Below, piece after piece: positions 58,933-64,000 of a stretch of 64,000 bases of DNA. The stretch is taken from positions 124,001-188,000 of the forward strand of contig RDXN01000032.1 of NCBI GenBank assembly GCA_004292855.1, read 5' to 3'. The notes below the pieces were generated by a model. That model was not told the DNA's origin. It saw only the letters and a program-made list of their open reading frames with translations, and did not search any database. Both the position numbers and the translations under genes were made by a program. Within the stretch, counting starts at the first letter, position 1. Each line of letters starts with the position of its first letter. This DNA comes from Cytophagales bacterium. Lineage in GTDB: Bacteria; Bacteroidota; Bacteroidia; Cytophagales; Spirosomataceae.

Positions 58933-60168
58933 CTAACGGTCGAGATGGGGCAATGTTTCTCGTTGCTTACGTGCCCGCACCAGCATCAGCAAGCCCGCGC
59001 AAACCACCATCCCGACAGCCGCGATCTGGAACAGAATCCGCACGTCGATGTGGGCATCGCGCAGCACACCACCCGCGTAAATACCGATTCCCCCAACCAC
59101 GCAGGAAAACAGGTTCAAGACGCCGTAACCCGTGGCCCGGTAGCGGTCGTCGGCCACGGTACATAGAATGGGCATCAGGTTGGCGTCGCTGAAGGGGCGG
59201 GTGAGGGCGTACACCAAAAACCCCGCCACGGCTATCCCAAGAACGGGCGTTGAACTTGCCAGAAAAACTGCCGGAGCGGCCACCAACAGCCCCAGGGCGG
59301 GCAACAGCACCCGCGCCCGCCCGTTGGTCAGGCTCCAGCGGTCGGCCAGGAACCCGCCCAACAGCACCCCGACCAGGCTCGCCGTGTGGATATACCCTGT
59401 GGCGTAGACCCCCGCTTCGCTTTGCGAGAGACTGAATTGTTCCTTGTAATACGTTGGTAACCAGCCAACAATCAACCAGCCAACCATGCCCAGCATCCCC
59501 CAGAACAAGAGCAGCAGGATAAACGAAGGTTGGCTAAACAGGCTTCTCAGGCCGGTCAAAAAATTTGTTTTCTCGGGTCGGCTCGCCGGTTGAACTCGGC
59601 CCGGTGAAGCGGGTGCGTCGTGTAGCACAAACACAAGCACGAGGGCACACCCAACGCCAAACAGCCCGAATACCTCAAACGCACTGTTCCAGGCATACCG
59701 CTCGGCGAGGGTGCCGCCCACGAAGCCCAGGCTTTGCCCAATCATGATGCCGGCCATGTGCAGACCCGTTGCGAGCGAGCGGGTTTTGCCGGGGTGGTAG
59801 TCGGCAATGAGGGCCAGAGCCGCCGGAATATAGCCTGCCTCGCTGATACCCATCAAGGCCCGTGTAACCAGCAGTTCGTTGTAGGTAGTAGCATGGGCCG
59901 TGAGCCACGTCACCACCGACCACACCAGTAAACTACCAACAATAACCCGGCTCCGCGAGAACCGGTCGGCCAGAAACCCCGCAAACGGACTCAGCAGGCC
60001 ATACGTCCACAGAAACACCGCCGTGAGCAGGCCAAATTGTGCGTCGGTCATCGGGATGGCCTCCACAACCGAGCCGCGCATGGTCGTGATCATGATGCGG
60101 TCCAGGTAGTTGAGGCACCCCACCACGCAGAGCAGGGCCACCACGAACCACGCGCGAGTTGTGGGCAT
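58933..60168 (-). CDS. MFS transporter (anion:cation symporter-like)
   Basis: The 411-aa integral membrane protein has 12 predicted helices. It has the MFS loop motif after helix 2 ('GFLADRFSRSRVI'), a repeat of it in the second half ('GGFLADRWSLTNGRARVLLP'), and the start 'VVGCLNYLDRIMI' typical of the ACS family that takes up hexuronates, sugar phosphates and organic anions. The substrate is unknown. Its position directly before the haem-protein gene suggests uptake of an oxidised sugar product. It lies 11 bp after the upstream ABC permease gene. Confidence 0.92.
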   Translation of the reverse strand: MPTTRAWFVVALLCVVGCLNYLDRIMITTMRGSVVEAIPMTDAQFGLLTAVFLWTYGLLSPFAGFLADRFSRSRVIVGSLLVWSVVTWLTAHATTYNELLVTRALMGISEAGYIPAALALIADYHPGKTRSLATGLHMAGIMIGQSLGFVGGTLAERYAWNSAFEVFGLFGVGCALVLVFVLHDAPASPGRVQPASRPEKTNFLTGLRSLFSQPSFILLLLFWGMLGMVGWLIVGWLPTYYKEQFSLSQSEAGVYATGYIHTASLVGVLLGGFLADRWSLTNGRARVLLPALGLLVAAPAVFLASSTPVLGIAVAGFLVYALTRPFSDANLMPILCTVADDRYRATGYGVLNLFSCVVGGIGIYAGGVLRDAHIDVRILFQIAAVGMVVCAGLLMLVRARKQRETLPHLDR

Positions 60169-60179
60169 AGGGTTGAGGT

Positions 60180-62579
60180 TTATTCAGAACGTAACGACGA
60201 AACCGGGTTTTTCAGTGCAGCCTTTACGGTTTGGAAACTCACCGTCAGCAGGGCAATCGTCACGGCCAGCAGACCCGCCAGCGCGAACATCCACCAGGCC
60301 ATATCGACCTTGTAAGCGAAGCGTTGCAACCAGTGGTTCATGGCGTACCAGGCCAGGGGTGAGGCTAGCATAAGGGCAATTAGGACGAGTTTGAGAAAAT
60401 CTTTGGAGAGCAGCGTGACGATGCTGCCCACACTGGCACCCAACACTTTGCGGACGCCAATCTCTTTGGTGCGTTGCTCGGCGGTGAACGTGGCCAAACC
60501 AAACAAACCGAGGCAGGAAATCAGGATAGCCAACCCGGCGAAGATGCCCGCCAGATGCCCGATGCGTTCCTCGCTCCGAAACTTCTCGTTGTGATCGTCA
60601 TCAACAAAGGTATAGGTGAAGGCGGCTTCAGGAAGATGCTCTTTGAGACCCTGACCGATTAATTTAAGGGATGCACTGGCCGACTGGTGTGGATTAAGCC
60701 GCATGGTCAGGAACTTAGGAGCCTGCTTGCCAATAAAAAACACGGTGGGCTTCACTGGCTCATAGGGCGAGTCCATCACCATATCCTTAACGATCCCAAT
60801 AACGCGGAACTTGACAGTGAAATTTGGCCCCGACCAAGTGATGGCTTGACCAATCAGACTGGGTAGCCCTATAAATCGGGCTGCGGATTCGTTCACGATC
60901 AACCCCGAAGAGTCGGAGGCTAACTGCCGCGAAAAATCGCGCCCTTGTTTGAACTGCCAGCCAACGGTCTTGCCGAATCCGTGCGAGACGTTAACGGTGC
61001 CAAAATTGACTTGAAGTGTCGGATTTTTACCCGGCCAATCAAATCCGCTGTTGGCCGAACGGGTCTCGGTCAACGGGCTTGCCGATTCGCCCATGTCAAC
61101 TACGGCCTTCGTTTTCAGGAGTGTTTCCCGAAGGGCCTCTCGGTGCTGTTGGTAATCGGGGGTGTTGAGCAGCAGTGAAACTAGCCCGTTGCGGTCGTAG
61201 CCGATGGGACGTTCCTGGGCATACCGAATCTGTTTGTAAACGACTATCGTGCCGATAATCAGCGTGATAGACACGGTAAATTGGAGCACAACCAGCGTGC
61301 GACGGGGTGTCAGGGCGCGGTAGCTAATCGGGAACCGCTGTGGACCTTTCAGCACAGCGATGGGTCGGAATGACGATAGATAGAAAGCCGGATAACTACC
61401 AGCAAGGAGACCCGTGAGCAGGGTAAACCCCAAACCCATCCCCCAAAAACCGGCCCGATCCCAGGGAATGCCTATGTGTTTGTCGGCTAGGTGATTGAAG
61501 AACGGAACGGCTATCGTAATGAACAACAAGGACAGCAGATACGCCACGCCAACAACCAGCAGCGATTCGCCCATAAATTGCAAAAATAGCTCCCGTTTGC
61601 CCGAACCAACCGCTTTCCGAATGCCCACCTCCTTCGCCCGATTGATGGATTGGGCGGTGTTCAGATTCATGAAGTTGATACAGGCCAACAGCAGCACAAA
61701 AACGGCCACCAGACCAAACAACCACACAAATTGAATGCGGCCACCCACGTTGATACCATTTTCCCATTCGGAATATAAGTGCCAGCGCGACATGGGGTAG
61801 AGGACAAGCGTGGGCTTCATGGCCGGGTCAATTTGGCTCTTGTCGGCAAGTAGATGTTGGATTTTGGCGGAGACATCTTCGGCCTCAACCGGATGGGCCA
61901 GTTGGGCGAACAGTTCGAACGAGGTTTGGGTCCAGTCGTCTTTTGACTCATTCACCCAAGTAGTCGACGCTGCGTACAGATCCCAGGGGGCAATAAATTG
62001 AACATCGGCGAACCGGTTTCCGGCGGGAATATCCTCGTAAACCCCTGTTACATTGACCGTCATGGTGTTGTCGATGGTCAAGGTTTGATGCAGGGGATTT
62101 CGTTCACCAAACAGAGCCTTCGCTGTCGATTCGGATAGTACGATTGACGCCGGTTCCTGTAGACCATCGCGACTTCCTTTCACCATTTTCAACGACAACA
62201 GATGCGGTGCGCCGGGCGTCATGAACTTGCCGCTTTTTGAAAACACCTGCTCCTTTAGGGCAAGCGTATGCCGGGTAGTCCACCACGCCAGTACGACCTG
62301 CCTGAAATCGCTGCCATACTCTTTCGTCAACGTATTGGCTAACGGAATGGGAACATTTTCCTGCGTCTCGACCTGCCCATTGACTGTTTGAGTCCGCATG
62401 ACCTGAACAATGCGGTCATAATTTTGGTGGTACGTATTGACCAATAACTCGTCATTGATCCACAGCCCAATGAGCGTAGTCACCGCCATGCCCAGGGCCA
62501 ACCCCAAAACAGTAATGGACGAGAATGTCTTGTTGCGAACCAGGTTCCGCCAGGCGATTTTGAGGTAGTTGTTGAGCAT
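60180..62579 (-). CDS. FtsX-like ABC transporter permease, two-module type
   Basis: The 799-aa protein has the doubled layout common in Cytophagales. An N-terminal helix ('NKTFSSITVLGLALGMAVTT') is followed by a MacB_PCD periplasmic domain, then FtsX helices with 'LACINFMNLNTAQSINRAKE' and 'VGIRKAVGSGKREL'. A second periplasmic domain and a second FtsX set with 'AEQRTKEIGVRKVLGASVGS' end in 'LKNPVSSLRSE'. It has no ATPase domain; a separate ATPase must energise it. These occur in many copies in Spirosoma-like genomes with unknown cargo. It is 12 bp after the truncated paralogue. Confidence 0.93.
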   Translation of the reverse strand: MLNNYLKIAWRNLVRNKTFSSITVLGLALGMAVTTLIGLWINDELLVNTYHQNYDRIVQVMRTQTVNGQVETQENVPIPLANTLTKEYGSDFRQVVLAWWTTRHTLALKEQVFSKSGKFMTPGAPHLLSLKMVKGSRDGLQEPASIVLSESTAKALFGERNPLHQTLTIDNTMTVNVTGVYEDIPAGNRFADVQFIAPWDLYAASTTWVNESKDDWTQTSFELFAQLAHPVEAEDVSAKIQHLLADKSQIDPAMKPTLVLYPMSRWHLYSEWENGINVGGRIQFVWLFGLVAVFVLLLACINFMNLNTAQSINRAKEVGIRKAVGSGKRELFLQFMGESLLVVGVAYLLSLLFITIAVPFFNHLADKHIGIPWDRAGFWGMGLGFTLLTGLLAGSYPAFYLSSFRPIAVLKGPQRFPISYRALTPRRTLVVLQFTVSITLIIGTIVVYKQIRYAQERPIGYDRNGLVSLLLNTPDYQQHREALRETLLKTKAVVDMGESASPLTETRSANSGFDWPGKNPTLQVNFGTVNVSHGFGKTVGWQFKQGRDFSRQLASDSSGLIVNESAARFIGLPSLIGQAITWSGPNFTVKFRVIGIVKDMVMDSPYEPVKPTVFFIGKQAPKFLTMRLNPHQSASASLKLIGQGLKEHLPEAAFTYTFVDDDHNEKFRSEERIGHLAGIFAGLAILISCLGLFGLATFTAEQRTKEIGVRKVLGASVGSIVTLLSKDFLKLVLIALMLASPLAWYAMNHWLQRFAYKVDMAWWMFALAGLLAVTIALLTVSFQTVKAALKNPVSSLRSE

Positions 62580-62591
62580 AATGGTTGGTAT

Positions 62592-64000
62592 TTATTCACT
62601 TCGCAGGGATGAAACCGGGTTTTTGAGCGAGGCTTTGTACGCAATAATCCCAACAATCAACGTGGTGAAAAGCAGCACCAACGCGCCCACACCCACAAAT
62701 ACGCCCTGTTGAACGGGCACATGGTAGGCGAAATTGTTCAACCATTTGTCGGCCAAATACCAGGCCAACGGCCAACTAATCACCAATCCCAGCCCGATTA
62801 GCACAACGTATTCGCCCGTTGTTGAGCGGATAATGGAGAGCGACGATGCCCCCAGCACTTTCCGAATGCCAATTTCTTTGGTGCGGGCCACGGTCAGGAA
62901 AATCGTGATGCCTGCCAAACCCAAACCGGCCAGAATCAGCGCGATCAGGTTGAAGCTAAACAGCAGGGTTGCCGTTTGGTTGTCCTGTTGGTACAGGCCC
63001 GCTAGTTGGGCGTCGAGATACTCGATTTCGAGCGGGGTTGGTTCGCCCAGACGGGCATAAATGGCTCCGATGCGGGCCAGCGTTTGGGTAGTCGTTGCCG
63101 GGTCGTAGCGCACGATGGTCCGACCGTCCATGCGTAGATCCCGCGCGACGGTGATAAAATAAGGCTCCACTTTTTCGTGCAGCGAAAACACATTGATATC
63201 CTCAAAAATACCCGCCACCGTGAAGGGAAAACCCGCCCGGTTGTTCGCATCGACGTATTCCGGCTCGGTAATGATCGTTTTGCCAATCAGCGACTCCACC
63301 GAAACGTGTTGTTGGGCGGCTAACTTCTCGGCTGCCGTTCGGTTAATGATCGTGTAGGTCGCCGGGCGGTTTTGGCCCGACCATGCCGCCCCAAGAGTGG
63401 TTTTTAGTCCGTAGGCGTTTAGGGCGTCGGGGTCGAGGTAGAGTTGCCGGGCGTCGTCGTAAACCTGCTCGGTGCCTTGCAGTTTGTAGGTGCCCTGATT
63501 GAACGGCATAATCCCGAACGACGACCCGTTGCCAACCGCTTTTACGCCCGAAATCTGCCGAAGCTGCTCCTGGAGCCGCGTTTGTTTTTCGGGCGAAGAG
63601 TACACGTACAGGATACCTTCTTTCTGATACCCCAGCTCTTTGTTCTGAATAAAATCGAGTTGTTGGGTAATGAAATACGACACCGAGGTGATTGTAATAA
63701 GCACAATGAACTGACTCATCACGAGATATTTACGCGTCGAAATGGTTTGGGTGGCCTGACCCCGCAAGTTGTTTTTGAACAAGACCAGCGAATGTTTCCA
63801 AGCCAGATGAATAGCCGCGAAACTGCTCGACAAACCACCCATCAGCACTGCCAGCAGGAGCAGGGTCAGCAGGGCGGTTGTCTCGCCCAACACGTTAACC
63901 GGAATGGCGACACCCATGAGCGTGTTGAACGCGGGCATGCCTGTAGCGATCAGGAGTATTGCCAGCGGCACGGCCACCAACGCCAGCAGAACACCCTCTA
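62592..64000 (-). CDS. FtsX-like ABC transporter permease, partial (5' end outside window)
   Basis: The reading frame stays open through the right edge: codons between 63980 and 63998 read as continuing sequence ('EGVLLAL' joined to 'VAVPLAILLIATG'), so the TTG at 63980 is not the start. About 469 C-terminal residues are visible: part of the first FtsX set, the second periplasmic domain, and the final set with 'TVARTKEIGVRKVLGASSLS' ending in 'LKNPVSSLRSE'. It is paralogous to the downstream gene, shares its last 11 residues, and is probably in the same operon. Confidence 0.93.
   Translation of the reverse strand, partial: EGVLLALVAVPLAILLIATGMPAFNTLMGVAIPVNVLGETTALLTLLLLAVLMGGLSSSFAAIHLAWKHSLVLFKNNLRGQATQTISTRKYLVMSQFIVLITITSVSYFITQQLDFIQNKELGYQKEGILYVYSSPEKQTRLQEQLRQISGVKAVGNGSSFGIMPFNQGTYKLQGTEQVYDDARQLYLDPDALNAYGLKTTLGAAWSGQNRPATYTIINRTAAEKLAAQQHVSVESLIGKTIITEPEYVDANNRAGFPFTVAGIFEDINVFSLHEKVEPYFITVARDLRMDGRTIVRYDPATTTQTLARIGAIYARLGEPTPLEIEYLDAQLAGLYQQDNQTATLLFSFNLIALILAGLGLAGITIFLTVARTKEIGIRKVLGASSLSIIRSTTGEYVVLIGLGLVISWPLAWYLADKWLNNFAYHVPVQQGVFVGVGALVLLFTTLIVGIIAYKASLKNPVSSLRSE

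Overview
The window reads as chromosomal DNA of a Bacteroidota bacterium in the order Cytophagales, most likely the Spirosoma/Fibrella/Rudanella group (Spirosomataceae). The evidence is TonB-dependent receptors, a type IX secretion C-terminal domain, a DUF5916 protein, a NamZ muramidase, FtsX-type permeases ending in LKNPVSSLRSE, PVC-type haem proteins, a TAnnTTTG promoter element, and GC content that looks like the mid-50s percent. Genus level is inference. I see no rRNA, CRISPR array, prophage, IS transposase or plasmid origin. One tRNA, tRNA-Ser(GGA), is present.

Layout. 1-1617 (minus): Uma2-type nuclease (cut by the edge), exported RidA-like protein, DUF2461 protein. 1702-6378 (plus): TPR protein and TonB receptor. 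6459-6857 (minus): lone CheY-like receiver. 7002-10631 (plus): ethanolamine ammonia-lyase large subunit eutB without eutC, then egtB and egtD of ergothioneine synthesis. 10635-16059 (minus): WalJ-like MBL hydrolase, tRNA-Ser, SDR, exported sugar isomerase-like protein and a cytochrome-c-bearing PVC haem protein, with a second SDR diverging at 16157. 16978-21901 (minus): a tight five-gene run of DUF2147, flavin monooxygenase, S41 peptidase, TatD and type I asparaginase. 22020-23285 (plus): hotdog thioesterase and beta carbonic anhydrase. 23334-30251 (minus): penicillin acylase with a palindromic element inserted in frame, a CHAP peptidoglycan hydrolase, a YncE-propeller/phosphoesterase and NagB.

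30355-44173 is mixed: CpsB/YwqE PHP phosphatase, DUF5916, TonB receptor, sialidase, DUF2059, NamZ, lipoprotein, creatininase, sterol-desaturase-like oxidase, a PD-(D/E)XK-like protein and a second exported sugar isomerase-like protein. 44175-46393 holds the most coherent candidate new system. It has a membrane-anchored regulator with a periplasmic sensor and an OmpR-type winged helix, a 197-bp MITE-like element, and two small exported proteins. Their shared promoter carries four helically phased GTAAA boxes next to a TAGTTTTG minus-7 element. 46418-49739: atypical S8 peptidase and a T9SS type B cargo protein. 50065-51713: MacB/FtsX permease and VOC protein. 51868-64000 (minus): Tat-exported TIM-barrel protein, FG-GAP propeller, 1198-aa PVC haem protein, MFS transporter and two FtsX permeases, the last cut by the edge.

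Themes: oxidative breakdown of carbohydrates outside the cytoplasm (two haem-protein loci, sugar isomerase-like proteins, SDRs, MFS), peptidoglycan and amino-sugar turnover (NamZ, NagB, CHAP, sialidase), and thiol chemistry (EgtBD). The intergenic DNA is rich in inverted repeats of at least four families: an AGCCCC...GGGGC REP-like unit, a TTTTTGTCATTCCGAGG repeat, a CCCCCTCTCC...GGAGAGGGGG palindrome and the GTCGCGTAGCGAC element. One of these has entered a coding sequence without breaking the frame.
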